64,000 nucleotides of DNA from Streptomyces albofaciens JCM 4342 (GTDB lineage Bacteria > Actinomycetota > Actinomycetes > Streptomycetales > Streptomycetaceae), in assembly GCF_008634025.1 (NCBI RefSeq), contig NZ_PDCM01000002.1, positions 992,001-1,056,000 on the forward strand, in the 5' to 3' direction. Both the position numbers and the translations under genes were made by a program. This document shows positions 53,583 to 62,909 of the stretch, piece by piece (within the stretch, counting starts at the first letter, position 1; each line of letters opens with the position of its first letter). The notes under the pieces were generated by a model that made no database searches, was not told where the DNA came from, and was given only the letters and a program-made list of their open reading frames with translations.

Positions 53583-54632
53583 TCAGTTGCCCAGCACCGC
53601 CGGGTTGGCGCAGTGGGCGAGGGGTTCGCCGCGCAGGAAGCGGGCGGCCTCGGCGGCGACGATACGGGCGGCCTTGTGCGCGACCTGGCGGCTGCCGCCC
53701 GCGATGTGCGGGGTGAGGACGACGCCGGGCGCGGTCAGCAGGCGGGACGTGGCCGGGACGGGCTCCTCGGGGAAGACGTCGAAACCGGCGCCCCTGAGGT
53801 GGCCCGATTCCAGCGCGTCGCAGACCGCCTCGTAGTCCAGGAGCGCGCCGCGGGCGCAGTTGACCAGGACGGAGCCGCGCGGCATGGCGGCGAGCTGCGC
53901 GCGGCCGATCATGCCGCGGGTCTCGTCGGTGAGGCGGGCGTGCAGGGAGACGATGCGCGAGCGGCCGAGCAGTTCGTCCAGGCCGACCTGCTCGGCGATG
54001 CCGGCCAGCGCCTCGGGGGCGGCGTACGGGTCGTGGACGAGGACGTGGGCGCCCATGGCGGCGAGCACCTTCGCGACGCGGCTGCCGATCGCCCCGTAGC
54101 CGATCAGGCCGACGGTGGTGCCCTCGATCTCGATGCCGCACTTGTCGTAGTCGTAGTAGTCGCCGCGCCAGACGCCCTGCCGCAGGTCGGTGTGGGTGTC
54201 GCCGACGCCGCGGGCGGCCGCGAGGAGCAGGGTCAGGGTGTGTTCGGCGGTGGCGGTGGCGTTGCGGCCGGGGGCGTAGCAGACGGCGACGCCGTGCCGG
54301 GTGGCGGCGTCCAGGTTGGCGTTGACCGGGCCGCCGCGCCCGACGCAGAACAGTTCCAGCTCGGGGCAGTGGGCGAGGATGCGCTCGGTGAGCGCGGCGT
54401 GCTCGGTGACGCAGATCCGGACGCCCCGGAGCGCCTCGATGAGCTGGTCCTCCGTACCGGACGCCTCGTCGACCTCGGCGACCTTGCCGAGCGGGGTGTG
54501 CGGCCAGGGCAGTCGCAGCTCCCGGATCTGTCCGGCGGTCACCGCGCCGCCGGTGGCCTCGGTGACCGCCTCGGTGAGCAGGCTCGGGAGGATGAAGTGG
54601 TTGCCGGCGGCGAGGACGGTGGGGCTGCTCAT
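53583..54632 (-). CDS. D-isomer-specific 2-hydroxyacid dehydrogenase
   Basis: 349 residues. The NAD-binding fold has GLIGYGAIGSRVAKVLAAMG at about 175-194. The catalytic Arg is in VLVNCARGALLDYEAV, the Glu in FPEEPVPA, and the His in LTPHIAGGS, all present. It reduces or oxidises a 2-hydroxy acid with NAD(P). It is the last gene of a five-gene polyol operon; ATG 54632 has AGGAG upstream, 39 bases after the phosphatase stop. Substrate unknown; a sugar acid or phosphorylated acid is plausible. Confidence 0.92.
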   Translation of the reverse strand: MSSPTVLAAGNHFILPSLLTEAVTEATGGAVTAGQIRELRLPWPHTPLGKVAEVDEASGTEDQLIEALRGVRICVTEHAALTERILAHCPELELFCVGRGGPVNANLDAATRHGVAVCYAPGRNATATAEHTLTLLLAAARGVGDTHTDLRQGVWRGDYYDYDKCGIEIEGTTVGLIGYGAIGSRVAKVLAAMGAHVLVHDPYAAPEALAGIAEQVGLDELLGRSRIVSLHARLTDETRGMIGRAQLAAMPRGSVLVNCARGALLDYEAVCDALESGHLRGAGFDVFPEEPVPATSRLLTAPGVVLTPHIAGGSRQVAHKAARIVAAEAARFLRGEPLAHCANPAVLGN

Positions 54633-54671
54633 GGGGTGTTTCTCCTGGGGTGTGTGCGGGGGCGGTGCGGC

Positions 54672-55304
54672 TCAGTGCAGCGGTGCGGTGACCGGCGCGG
54701 GGACGGCGGGAACGTTCAGGCGCAGCAGCGCCGCCTGGCCGTCGCGGAGGCGCAGTTCGGTCAGCGCGCCGTTGAGGAGCTGGGGGAAGACGCGCCGGTA
54801 GTCGGCGAGCGGGATGCCCAGCAGGTGGCAGAGGAGGACCCGGACGAGGGTGGAGTGGGCGACGATCAGGACGCGGCCGTCCGGGTGGTCGCGCTCGATG
54901 TCGGCGAGGCAGTCGGCGGCGCGTACGGCGGCGGCCCGCGGGTCCTCGCCGCCGGGCAGGTGGTGGCCGACCGGGTCGGCGAGGAACGCCGCCAGCTCCT
55001 CGGGGAAGCGGCGTCGCATCTCGTCCCTGGTCAGGCCCTCGCCGCGGCCGAAGTCCACCTCGTAGAGGCGTGCGTCGACGTGCGGGGTCAGGCCGCAGGC
55101 CGCGGCGGCGGGCCCGGCGGTGCGGCGGGCGCGGGACAGCGGGGAGCACCAGACGGCGTCCAGGCGGGCGGTGACGGCCCAGTCGGCGAGGGCCGCCGCC
55201 TGTGCCTCGCCGCGGCCGGTCAGCGCCACGTCGGTGAGCCCGGCGTAGCGGTTCTCGGCGTGCCACTCGGTCTCGCCGTGGCGTACGAGGATGAAGTCGG
55301 TCAC
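54672..55304 (-). CDS. Histidine phosphatase family protein
   Basis: 210 residues from GTG 55304 that overlaps the kinase stop (GTGA). Catalytic motif LVRHGETEW at residues 6-14; second His in [14 protein letters not shown]. The phosphoglycerate-mutase-like (GpmB/PhoE) fold is present ([27 protein letters not shown]). It dephosphorylates or isomerises small phosphate esters. Being co-translated with two sugar kinases suggests it acts on their product or relieves sugar-phosphate stress. Confidence 0.92.
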   Translation of the reverse strand: MTDFILVRHGETEWHAENRYAGLTDVALTGRGEAQAAALADWAVTARLDAVWCSPLSRARRTAGPAAAACGLTPHVDARLYEVDFGRGEGLTRDEMRRRFPEELAAFLADPVGHHLPGGEDPRAAAVRAADCLADIERDHPDGRVLIVAHSTLVRVLLCHLLGIPLADYRRVFPQLLNGALTELRLRDGQAALLRLNVPAVPAPVTAPLH

Positions 55305-56803
55305 TGTGCGGTCCTCCTGCGGGCGTGGTCGGCCACGGTCTGGTCGAGCCAGCCACGGCGGGTCAGTTCGTCGAGGAAGCGGAGGTAGGCGGGGAGCAGG
55401 CGGGCGGTGCGGGCCGGGTCGGGGGTGACGGGGGCGCCGGTGCGGACCATGGCCGCGGCGGCCTCCTGGAGGGTGACGCCGCCGGAGGTGGCGGCGAGGA
55501 CGGCCATGCCGAGGGCGCCTTCGGCCTGTTCGGGCAGGTGGACGGGGCGGCCGAGCAGGTCGGCGCGCAGCTGCGACCAGTACGCGTTGCGGGCGCCGCC
55601 GCCGGTGAAGGTCAGCGGTCCGTCGACGGGGGCGCCGAGGTGGTCGAGGTAGTCGAAGCAGAGGCGTTCGACGCAGGCGACGCCGAGCAGGAAGGCGTGG
55701 AATTCCTGGGCGCGGGTGGGGACGTCGCCGAGGGTGAAGGGCTCGGCGTCGGGGGCGCGGAAGGGGAAGCGCTCCCCCGCCGACACCAGGGGGTAGGTGA
55801 TCGCGTCCCAGTCCTGTCCGCGGCGCTCGGCCTCGGCGGTGAGCGCGTCGAGGTCGTCGCCGTTCTCCGGGGTGAAGTGCCGTGCCAGCACACCCGCGCC
55901 GGAGCTGGAGGCGCCGCCGGGCAGCCAGGTGCCGTCCGGGCCGCGGTGGCAGTAGACGACGCCGTGCGGGTCGCGGATCAGGTGCGGGCTGACGCCCTTG
56001 AGGACGAGTGTGGTGCCCAGGACCGAGTTCCAGGCGCCGGGGGCGAGGGCGCCGGCGCCGATCTGGGCGGCGCAGCCGTCGGTCGTCCCGGCGACGACGG
56101 CGGTGCCCTCGGGGATGCCGGTGGCTTCGGCCGCGGCGGCGCAGACCGTACCGAGGACGGTGCCGGGCCGTACGACCTGCGGCAGTACGCGCTCGGGCAC
56201 GCCGAGCCGGGCCAGTTCGGCGGACGGCCAGCGCTCCTCGGCGAGGTGGTAGCCGGTCTTGAGGGCGTGGCCGGCGTCGGAGGGGACCTGGCGGCCGGTC
56301 AGCCGCCAGGTGATGAGGTCGGGCTGGTGCAGCAGCCGGGCCCGCCGGCCCCGTTCGGGGTCCTGCCGCAGCAGCCACAGCAGTTTCGGCAGCGCCCAGG
56401 AAGGCTGCATGCTGCGGTAGCCGAGGTCCCGCCACACCGCTCCCCCGGCCTCGTTGACGGCCGCGGCCTCGTCGGCGGCGCGGCCGTCGTCGTACATCAG
56501 GCCGGGCGTGAGCGGCGTCCCGTCGGCGTCGGCGAGGAGGATCGTGCCGGAGGTGGCGTCGAGGGCGAGGCCGCGTACGCGGGACGGATCGATGCCGTCG
56601 AGGGCTTCGCTGCAGGCGGCCGACAGCGCGCTCCACCACTCCTCGGGCCGCTGCTCGTGGCGCCTGCCGTCGCGGTGGCCGGTCAGCGGCCAGGAGGCGG
56701 CGGCGAGCAGCTGCCCGGTCCCGTCCACGGCGACGCAGCGGGCGCTCTGCGTACCGAGGTCGAGACCGAGCCAGACGGCGTCGGCGGTCAGGGCGTCAGA
56801 CAC
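55301..56803 (-). CDS. FGGY family carbohydrate kinase, second in the operon
   Basis: 500 residues from GTG 56803, which overlaps the upstream kinase stop by 8 bases. [16 protein letters not shown] is the phosphate-1 region; [20 protein letters not shown] and [16 protein letters not shown] are the phosphate-2 and adenosine regions. The family phosphorylates pentuloses, polyols or glycerol. Being distinct from the other kinase in the operon (different active-site sequence, no close identity) it probably has a different substrate or acts on a second step. Confidence 0.92.
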   Translation of the reverse strand: MSDALTADAVWLGLDLGTQSARCVAVDGTGQLLAAASWPLTGHRDGRRHEQRPEEWWSALSAACSEALDGIDPSRVRGLALDATSGTILLADADGTPLTPGLMYDDGRAADEAAAVNEAGGAVWRDLGYRSMQPSWALPKLLWLLRQDPERGRRARLLHQPDLITWRLTGRQVPSDAGHALKTGYHLAEERWPSAELARLGVPERVLPQVVRPGTVLGTVCAAAAEATGIPEGTAVVAGTTDGCAAQIGAGALAPGAWNSVLGTTLVLKGVSPHLIRDPHGVVYCHRGPDGTWLPGGASSSGAGVLARHFTPENGDDLDALTAEAERRGQDWDAITYPLVSAGERFPFRAPDAEPFTLGDVPTRAQEFHAFLLGVACVERLCFDYLDHLGAPVDGPLTFTGGGARNAYWSQLRADLLGRPVHLPEQAEGALGMAVLAATSGGVTLQEAAAAMVRTGAPVTPDPARTARLLPAYLRFLDELTRRGWLDQTVADHARRRTAQ

Positions 56804-58385
56804 GGTGCGGAACTCCTAGGGCGGGGGTTTCTGGTGGTGCGACTGTCCGGGGCGGCAGGGCCGGGGGCCGGTCGGGTGCTGCCGCGGTGCGGCCGGCCCG
56901 GGGGCGCCAGCCCGCCTCGCGGGCGAGGGCGCGCCAGTGCAGGAAGTCCTCGTACAGCTCGGCGTACTGGGCGGTGCGCTCCGGGTCGGGCTCCCAACTA
57001 GCGCGCATCCGTACGTACTTGGAGGCTGCGCTGTGCATGCTGGACTCGGCGCCGGACAGCACCAGGCCGGTGAGGAAGGCGCCCTTGGCGCCCAGTTCGG
57101 TGTCGCCGGAGCGGGCGGTCGGCACGCCCGTCGCGTCGGCGATGAGCGCGCACCACGCGTCGCTGTTGGCGCCGCCGCCGCACAGCCGCAGCTCGGTGAC
57201 CTCCGTACGGGAGGCGGCCAGCGAGTCGCGCAGCACCAGCGACAGGCCGTCGAAGACCGCGCGGGCCATGTCGGCGCGGGTGTGTTCCAGGGACAGGCCC
57301 CAGAATCCGCCGCGGGCGTGCGCGTCGAGGAACGGCGCCCGCTCGCCCGCCGGGGAGAGGTACGGCAGGAACATCAGCCCGCGGGCGCCCGGCTCCGACT
57401 CGAAGGCCAGCCGGGCCAGTTCCGGCGGCCCGGACAGGTGCAGGGTGCGCGCGGCCCAGCCGAGCACCTCGGCGCCGTTGAGGGTCGGGAAGGCGCGCAG
57501 GACGCGTTCCCGGCCGCGGTAGGCGATGTTGATGCCGGACGGCTCGCCGGTGGTGTCCACGCTCGTACGGACGATCTCGGTGCACAGCGTGGTGCCGAGG
57601 ATGCTGCACGCCTGGCCGGGGTTGACGACGCCGACGCCGCGCGCCGTGGCGGCGATGTCGTACGGGGCCATCACGACCGGCAGCCCGGCGGGCAGCCCGA
57701 GCTGGCCGGCCGCCTCGGAGGTGATCTCGGCGATCCGCTCGTGCTCGCCCAGCACCTTCGGCAGCAGCCGCTCGTGGGCGGTCAGTCCGAAGAGTTCGAG
57801 GAGGTACGGGTCGTACGCGCCGGTGGCGTGGTCGAGGAAGGGCGCCGAGGCGTCGGACTCGTCGATGGCGGTGACCCCGGTCAGGCGCAGGAAGAGCCAG
57901 CCGGCGGCGGTGAGCGCGGAGCGGGAGCGGGCGAGCCGGTCCGGGTCGTGCCGGGCCAGCCAGGCGAAGATCGCGTTGGGCATGCCGGCGCAGGTCAGCG
58001 AGCCGTTGCGGCGGAAGGCCGTCTCCAGGACGCCGTCCTGCTGCCACCGGCCGACGAGGTCGCCCGCGCGGCCGTCGGACCACAGGATGGCGGGGCCGGT
58101 CGGGCGGCCGCGGTCGTCCACCAGCCAGGCGCCGTCGCCCTGGGCGGTGAAGGAGACCAGCCACACCGGGTCGGCGGGGCCGGGCCGGGCGGCGAGTTCG
58201 GACAGCGCGTTGCGGACGGTGAAGACGACGGCGTTCCAGACGGCGTCCATGTCCTGTTCGGCCCAACCCGGGCGGGGGCGCAGCACTTCGGTGGCCAGCC
58301 GGGAGACGGCGATCTCCCGGCCGCGGTCGTCGAAGACCACGGACTTGATCATCGTGGTGCCGACATCGATGGTCAGTACGGACAT
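56796..58385 (-). CDS. FGGY family carbohydrate kinase, first in the operon
   Basis: 529 residues from ATG 58385 with GAAAGGACG upstream. VLTIDVGTTMIKSVVFDDRG is the phosphate-1 region; CSILGTTLCTEIVRTSVDTT and ELRLCGGGANSDAWCALIAD follow. The pattern is closer to erythritol- or ribulokinase-like members than to XylB. A C-terminal extension is Pro/Ala-rich and disordered. It lies 13 bases after the MFS transporter gene. Substrate unknown; a four- or five-carbon polyol fits the transporter. Confidence 0.92.
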   Translation of the reverse strand: MSVLTIDVGTTMIKSVVFDDRGREIAVSRLATEVLRPRPGWAEQDMDAVWNAVVFTVRNALSELAARPGPADPVWLVSFTAQGDGAWLVDDRGRPTGPAILWSDGRAGDLVGRWQQDGVLETAFRRNGSLTCAGMPNAIFAWLARHDPDRLARSRSALTAAGWLFLRLTGVTAIDESDASAPFLDHATGAYDPYLLELFGLTAHERLLPKVLGEHERIAEITSEAAGQLGLPAGLPVVMAPYDIAATARGVGVVNPGQACSILGTTLCTEIVRTSVDTTGEPSGINIAYRGRERVLRAFPTLNGAEVLGWAARTLHLSGPPELARLAFESEPGARGLMFLPYLSPAGERAPFLDAHARGGFWGLSLEHTRADMARAVFDGLSLVLRDSLAASRTEVTELRLCGGGANSDAWCALIADATGVPTARSGDTELGAKGAFLTGLVLSGAESSMHSAASKYVRMRASWEPDPERTAQYAELYEDFLHWRALAREAGWRPRAGRTAAAPDRPPALPPRTVAPPETPALGVPHRV

Positions 58386-58398
58386 CGGGTGCGTCCTT

Positions 58399-59706
58399 TC
58401 ACGCCGCTGCCGAGGCGGACGGCGCGGTGGCGGCGGTGGGCGCCGGTGCCGGGCCCGGCTCGTCCGGCAGCTTCAGGAAGACGGTGAGCGCGGTACTGAC
58501 CGCGTACATCCCCGCGAAGATCCAGACCACCCCTTCGACGCCGAGCGGCCCGGCGAACGCCGCGACGACGGCCGGTCCGACGAAGGTGCTGGCGCCCGCG
58601 CCCAGGTTGAGCGCCGCCAGCGCCTGGCCCTTGTGCCGCGGCTCCAGGGAGGGCATCAGGGCCGATATCGGGACGTACCCTGCCAGCGTAGCGCCGTAGA
58701 AGGCGGCCACCGCCAGGGCCAGGGGGAAGTTCGCGCCCGCCGCCTGCGGTACGTAGAACAGCAGCAGCGTGCTGACCGTGCAGCCGGCGCCGCCGAACCA
58801 GGCGATGGTGCGGCGCCAGCCGATCCGGTCGCCGATCAGGCCGCACAGCAGGTTGGCGACGATGTTGGTGGCGAACATGGCGCTGAGCAGGTGCAGCCAC
58901 TGGGTGAGGGTGAAGCCGACGGTGCGGGTGAAGTGCACCGGCATGATGACGAAGAACCCGAACTGCGAGGCCGTGTTGATGGTCCGCACCAGGGCGCCGG
59001 TGCCGACCCGGGGGTTGCGCCACAGGATGGTGACGCTGCCGGCCAAGGTGGCCAGCGGGCCGTCGCCCTCGGTGCGGGGCCGCTTGCCGCCGTGCTCGTC
59101 GCGGACCAGCAGTAGGGCGATCAGGCCGCCGGCGGCGACCAGGACGAGGGCGGCCCACAGCGTGGCGTACGCGCCGATGTGCGGGATGAGGCCGCCGGCG
59201 ACCAGCGAGCCGAGGGTGGGCAGGCCGCCGGTGAAGGCGAACCAGAACCAGCCCATGGCGGTGCCGAGCCGGGCCCGCGGCGCGACCCCGGCGATCCACA
59301 CGAGGAACCCGTACGCGAACAGCGGGTATCCCAGGCCGCGCAGGCCGTAGCCCAGCATCATCAGCGGATAGCTGCCCAGCGGGACGGCCGCGGCGAGGAA
59401 GACGATCTGGAAGGCGCCCCAGATGACGAGGCCGGCCCACATCACGCGCCGCGGGCCCCACAGCTCGGCCAGCACACCGGAGAGCCAGGCGGCCACGGCG
59501 GCCGCGATGCCGTAGACGGTGAACAGCAGCGCCACCCGGGGCTCGGGGACGCCCCGGTCGATCAGGTACGGCGAGAGGTAGCCCGACTCGACCCCGTCGC
59601 CGATCATGAACAGCAGCAGGCCCAGGTAGCCCCGGGCGAGGGTCGGCGGGATGCCCACACGGGTGATCACCCGTGTGATCGGTGAACGCGGGAGAGGGTT
59701 CTTCAT
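58399..59706 (-). CDS. MFS transporter, pentitol/polyol (RbtT/DalT/CsbX) type
   Basis: 435 residues from ATG 59706 with GGGGAG five bases upstream. Twelve helices, with GYLGLLLFMIGDGVESGYLS at the first helix, a signature of the ribitol/arabinitol transporter group (RbtT, DalT, CsbX), then WLSGVLAELWGPRRVMWAG and GYGLRGLGYPLFAYGFLVWI. It probably imports a pentitol or related polyol by proton symport. First gene of the operon and divergent from the DeoR regulator. Confidence 0.87.
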   Translation of the reverse strand: MKNPLPRSPITRVITRVGIPPTLARGYLGLLLFMIGDGVESGYLSPYLIDRGVPEPRVALLFTVYGIAAAVAAWLSGVLAELWGPRRVMWAGLVIWGAFQIVFLAAAVPLGSYPLMMLGYGLRGLGYPLFAYGFLVWIAGVAPRARLGTAMGWFWFAFTGGLPTLGSLVAGGLIPHIGAYATLWAALVLVAAGGLIALLLVRDEHGGKRPRTEGDGPLATLAGSVTILWRNPRVGTGALVRTINTASQFGFFVIMPVHFTRTVGFTLTQWLHLLSAMFATNIVANLLCGLIGDRIGWRRTIAWFGGAGCTVSTLLLFYVPQAAGANFPLALAVAAFYGATLAGYVPISALMPSLEPRHKGQALAALNLGAGASTFVGPAVVAAFAGPLGVEGVVWIFAGMYAVSTALTVFLKLPDEPGPAPAPTAATAPSASAAA

Positions 59707-59800
59707 CGAATCTCCCCTTTCTACGGCGGCAGGAGGCCTGCGTGCACGGCGGCAGGCGGTGGCAGGAGGGCTGCGGAGCGGACGCAGCCGATGCAACAGT

Positions 59801-59830
59801 CCGGCCGAAACCATGGTCAATGGTGGCCGG
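59801..59830. promoter_or_regulatory. Inverted repeat in the MFS-DeoR intergenic region, candidate DeoR operator
   Basis: CCGGCC-gaa-ACCAT-ggtca-ATGGT-GGCCGG: a nested inverted repeat (5-bp inner, 5-6-bp outer arms) between the divergent operon and the regulator. DeoR proteins bind such repeats near their own genes. By position it would control both promoters. Confidence 0.45.
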
Positions 59831-60007
59831 AAATCTTCGCATCGGGCCGGTGGCCTGCCATGTTGCGTCGTACGGGAACCGCTTGTGGGGGCCGCGTCCG
59901 GCACGCGCGCCACGTTAAGTCCGTGCGAACATAACGCGGCGAATTCACACGGCTTGACGGTGCGCGCCGCCCGCCACGCGCACCCGTACGGCACCGGAAG
60001 GGGCACC

Positions 60008-60787
60008 ATGGACCGGCTCGAAGTCCAGGAGGAGCGGCGGCGGCGCCTGCGCGAGGCGGTCATCGCCCGCGGTTTCGTGCGCACCGCGGACCTCGCCGAG
60101 GAGTTCGGGATCAGCCTGATGACGGCCCACCGCGACCTGGACGCGCTCCAGGCACAGGGCTGGCTGCGCAAGGTGCGCGGCGGCGCCACGGGGTTGCCGT
60201 CGGCGCAGTTCCACGGGAGCGTGGCCGACCGGATGGCGGTCATGGCGCCGGTCAAACAGGCCCTCGCGCGCGCGGCGGCGACGCTGCTGGTGCCCGGCCA
60301 GACCGTCCTGCTCGACGACAGCACCACCTGTCTGCTGCTGGCGCACCGGTTCGCCGAGCACACGCCGCTGACCGTCATCACCAACTCGCTGCCGGCCGTC
60401 ACCACCCTCGCCAAGGAGCCCGGCATCTCACTGATCACGCTGGGCGGCGCCTACTTCCCGGCGTACGACGCGTTCATGGGCCCGCACACGGCGGACGCGG
60501 TACGGGAGTTCCGCGCCGATGTGCTGTTCCTGTCCACCACCGCCGTCACCAACGGCCGCTGCTACCACACCTCGCCGGAGACCGTGCAGGTCAAGCGGGC
60601 GATGATGGCGAGCGCCGGGCGGCGGGTGCTGGTCGCCGACCACACCAAGTTCACCAAGGGCGGGCTGTACGCGCTGGCGCCGCTGACCGACTTCGACCTG
60701 CTGGTGGTGGACGACGGGCTGCCGGCGTCGGAAGTGCGGGCCGTACGGGCGCGCGGCACCGAGGTGATGGTGGTGCCGCGGCCCTGA
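60008..60787 (+). CDS. DeoR/GlpR family transcriptional repressor
   Basis: 259 residues. The N-terminal winged helix has RTADLAEEFGISLMTAHRDL followed by DALQAQGWLRKVRGGA, the DeoR signature. The C-terminal DeoRC sensor domain contains LLDDSTTCLLLAHRFAEHTP, LTVITNSLPAV and VKRAMMASAGRRVLVADHTK. It senses a sugar phosphate and probably derepresses the divergent polyol operon. The TAL gene that follows is convergent, so it is unlikely to be in the same unit. Confidence 0.94.
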   Translation: MDRLEVQEERRRRLREAVIARGFVRTADLAEEFGISLMTAHRDLDALQAQGWLRKVRGGATGLPSAQFHGSVADRMAVMAPVKQALARAAATLLVPGQTVLLDDSTTCLLLAHRFAEHTPLTVITNSLPAVTTLAKEPGISLITLGGAYFPAYDAFMGPHTADAVREFRADVLFLSTTAVTNGRCYHTSPETVQVKRAMMASAGRRVLVADHTKFTKGGLYALAPLTDFDLLVVDDGLPASEVRAVRARGTEVMVVPRP

Positions 60788-60796
60788 GACGGACGG

Positions 60797-62284
60797 TCAG
60801 CAGGCGCGGTCGAGCACGTCGGCGGCTTCCCGTACGGACACCGCCCACGGCCGGTCCGGCGCCACGGTCGGTTCGAGGGCGTCCAGGAGGCGGGCGCAGG
60901 CGTCGGCGGTGGGGCGCCGGGCACCGACGCGCACGGCCTGGTACAGGGCGACGGCGAGCGAGCCGTGCAGCAGGCGCAGCGTCCGGGCCTGCCGGAGCGC
61001 GGTGAACGCGGCCTGGATGCCGAACGGGACGATGTCCTGGTTGTGCCAGTTGGTGGGGACGCTCTGCATGGCGGCGGGCGTGGCCGCCCGGCGCATCGCG
61101 ACGACGAGGGAGGTCGCGGCGAGCTGGACGCCCTGGACGCCGTGGTCGCGGCCGGGGTCCTCGGCGAGCATGGGGTTGAGGCCGCCGTTGCGCCGGGTGT
61201 CGATCAGCAGGTCCAGCTGGCGTTCGGCGAGGTTGGCCAGCTGGGCGGCGGTGATGGACATCAGGTCGGCGACGAAGGCGACCTGCTGGCCGAAGAAGTT
61301 GCCGCCGTGGACGACGACATCGCGCTCGGGGAAGAAGAGCGGGTTGTCGCTGATGCCGTTGAGGTCGTCGGTGACGACCTGGCGGGCGTGGCGCAGACTG
61401 CTCTCCGCCGCTCCGAGGATGTGCGGCGCGCAGCGCAGGGTGTACGGCTCCTGGAGCGCGCGGGTTCCGCTCGGCTCATGGCCGGTGAGCCGATCGCGCA
61501 GGTCGGCGGCGCGGTGCGCGGTGTCGTCGTGGCCCAGCGCCTCGAAGATCTCGGGGGCGGTGAAGTCGGGGCGGCAGCCGAGGACACCGGCGAGCAGGGC
61601 GGTCAGCGCGGTTCCGGCGGCGACCGAGCGGTGCAGCGAGGCGAGCGCGAGGCCGGCGCCCGCCACGGTCACGGAGGTGCCGTTGACCAGGCCGAGGGCG
61701 TCCCGGCCGGTCAGCTCCAGCGGCCGCAGCCCGGCCGCGGCGAGGGCCTCGGCGGCGGGCATGCGCATGGCGCCGAGATAGGCGTTGCCGCGCCCCTGGA
61801 GGGAGCGGATGGCGTGGGCCAGGGGCGCGAGGTCGCCGCTGGCGCCGACCGAGCCGTACTCGGGCATGACCGGCGCAAAGGACGTGCCGAGCATGTCCAC
61901 CAGGGCGTCCACGGCGGCGGGGGCCACGCCGGAGTGGCCCCGGGCCAGGCTCCACAGGCGGGCGAGCAGCGTGGCCCGGGCCACCGGCGGGTCCAGGTCC
62001 GGGCCCTGGCCGACTTCCAGGTGGCTGAGCACGTTCTCGCACTGGTCCGTGCCCTCGTCCTGGCCCGCGAAGACGACCAGGGGCCCGAAGCCGGTGGTGG
62101 TGCCGTAGATCTCACGGCCCTCGTTCATGCAGGCGTGTAGGTAGTCGTGGCAGCGCGCGACGGCCTTACGGGAGTCGTCGTCGAGCCGTACGGTGACGGG
62201 CCCGGCGGCGGTTTCGAGCGCCTCGGGGGTCAGGCGCGAGGGGAACGTCAGCTCGGCGGTGGGGGGTCGCAGGGTCGAGGGCAT
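60797..62284 (-). CDS. MIO-type aromatic ammonia-lyase, tyrosine-type (TAL)
   Basis: 495 residues from ATG 62284 with AAGGAAG upstream. The MIO triad Ala-Ser-Gly is at residues 148-150 in GSVGASGDLAPLAHAIRSL. The catalytic Tyr60 is in REIYGTTTGFGPL. The substrate-selectivity pair, aligned with Rhodobacter TAL (NLVHHLASG), is His-Leu in NVLSHLEVG (about 88-89), the tyrosine-selective pattern; histidase would have Ser-His. The enzyme therefore most likely makes p-coumarate from tyrosine. It lies 46 bases after the ketosynthase-like gene. Confidence 0.9.
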   Translation of the reverse strand: MPSTLRPPTAELTFPSRLTPEALETAAGPVTVRLDDDSRKAVARCHDYLHACMNEGREIYGTTTGFGPLVVFAGQDEGTDQCENVLSHLEVGQGPDLDPPVARATLLARLWSLARGHSGVAPAAVDALVDMLGTSFAPVMPEYGSVGASGDLAPLAHAIRSLQGRGNAYLGAMRMPAAEALAAAGLRPLELTGRDALGLVNGTSVTVAGAGLALASLHRSVAAGTALTALLAGVLGCRPDFTAPEIFEALGHDDTAHRAADLRDRLTGHEPSGTRALQEPYTLRCAPHILGAAESSLRHARQVVTDDLNGISDNPLFFPERDVVVHGGNFFGQQVAFVADLMSITAAQLANLAERQLDLLIDTRRNGGLNPMLAEDPGRDHGVQGVQLAATSLVVAMRRAATPAAMQSVPTNWHNQDIVPFGIQAAFTALRQARTLRLLHGSLAVALYQAVRVGARRPTADACARLLDALEPTVAPDRPWAVSVREAADVLDRAC

Positions 62285-62330
62285 CGTCTTCCTTGGAGAG
62301 GTTCGGTGCGGGACGCCGGGACGGTGGGGT

Positions 62331-62909
62331 TCAGGGACCGCCGGTCGTGTACAGGCGGGCCCAGGCCCTGCCGGGTGCCTCCGGGCTGTCGGCAGGGTCG
62401 GCGGCGATGGCCAGGACCTGGCCGGCGTCGCCCGTCGCGAGGAGGCGGGCCGCGGTCGCACGGGCCGCGGCGAGCGGGTCGCCGATGGCGAGGGTGGCGA
62501 CGAGCGGGCCGGTCAGGCCCCATACGACGCTGAGGTGGCCGAGCGCCGTGGAGGGCACGTTCTGGAACAGCAGCGGTTTGGGCACCTGGCGCCGTTCGGT
62601 CACCGCGTGGTCGATGGCGGCCTGGGTGACCAGGTCGCCGCGGGTGGCAGCGAGGACGAGCGCGGTGCGCGGGCCGGTGTCCGGGGGCAGCGGGGGCGTG
62701 CCGTACCGGTCGGTGAGGCAGCGCTCGCCGACGGCCACCAGCAGCGGCGCGAAGGCGGAGGTCTCGAAGCGCGGCACCTCCGGCAGGCGGGCCTCCGGGT
62801 CGTCCGGGGGCGGCCACTGGGCACGGGTTTCGACGGTCGGTTCCATGGCGTCCTCGGGGGCTCTGCCCGCACGCATGACGTCGTGCGGCACGGGGCGGAC
62901 TTCGGTCAC
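62331..62909 (-). CDS. Chain-length-factor-like beta-ketoacyl synthase homologue
   Basis: 192 residues from GTG 62909, overlapping the ketosynthase stop as GTGA. TALVLAATRGDLVTQAAIDH and PKPLLFQNVPSTALGHLSVV are the markers of the short N-terminal-type ketosynthase partner found in aryl polyene gene sets. It has no active-site Cys and only half the length of a ketosynthase, so it is probably a non-catalytic partner of the ketosynthase encoded just before it. Acts in type II polyketide chain elongation. Confidence 0.8.
   Translation of the reverse strand: MTEVRPVPHDVMRAGRAPEDAMEPTVETRAQWPPPDDPEARLPEVPRFETSAFAPLLVAVGERCLTDRYGTPPLPPDTGPRTALVLAATRGDLVTQAAIDHAVTERRQVPKPLLFQNVPSTALGHLSVVWGLTGPLVATLAIGDPLAAARATAARLLATGDAGQVLAIAADPADSPEAPGRAWARLYTTGGP

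Noticed and set aside
60797..62284. Histidine ammonia-lyase of histidine degradation
   Set aside because: The residue pair after the conserved Asn is His-Leu, not the Ser-His of histidases, and the gene is next to polyketide genes rather than hut genes.
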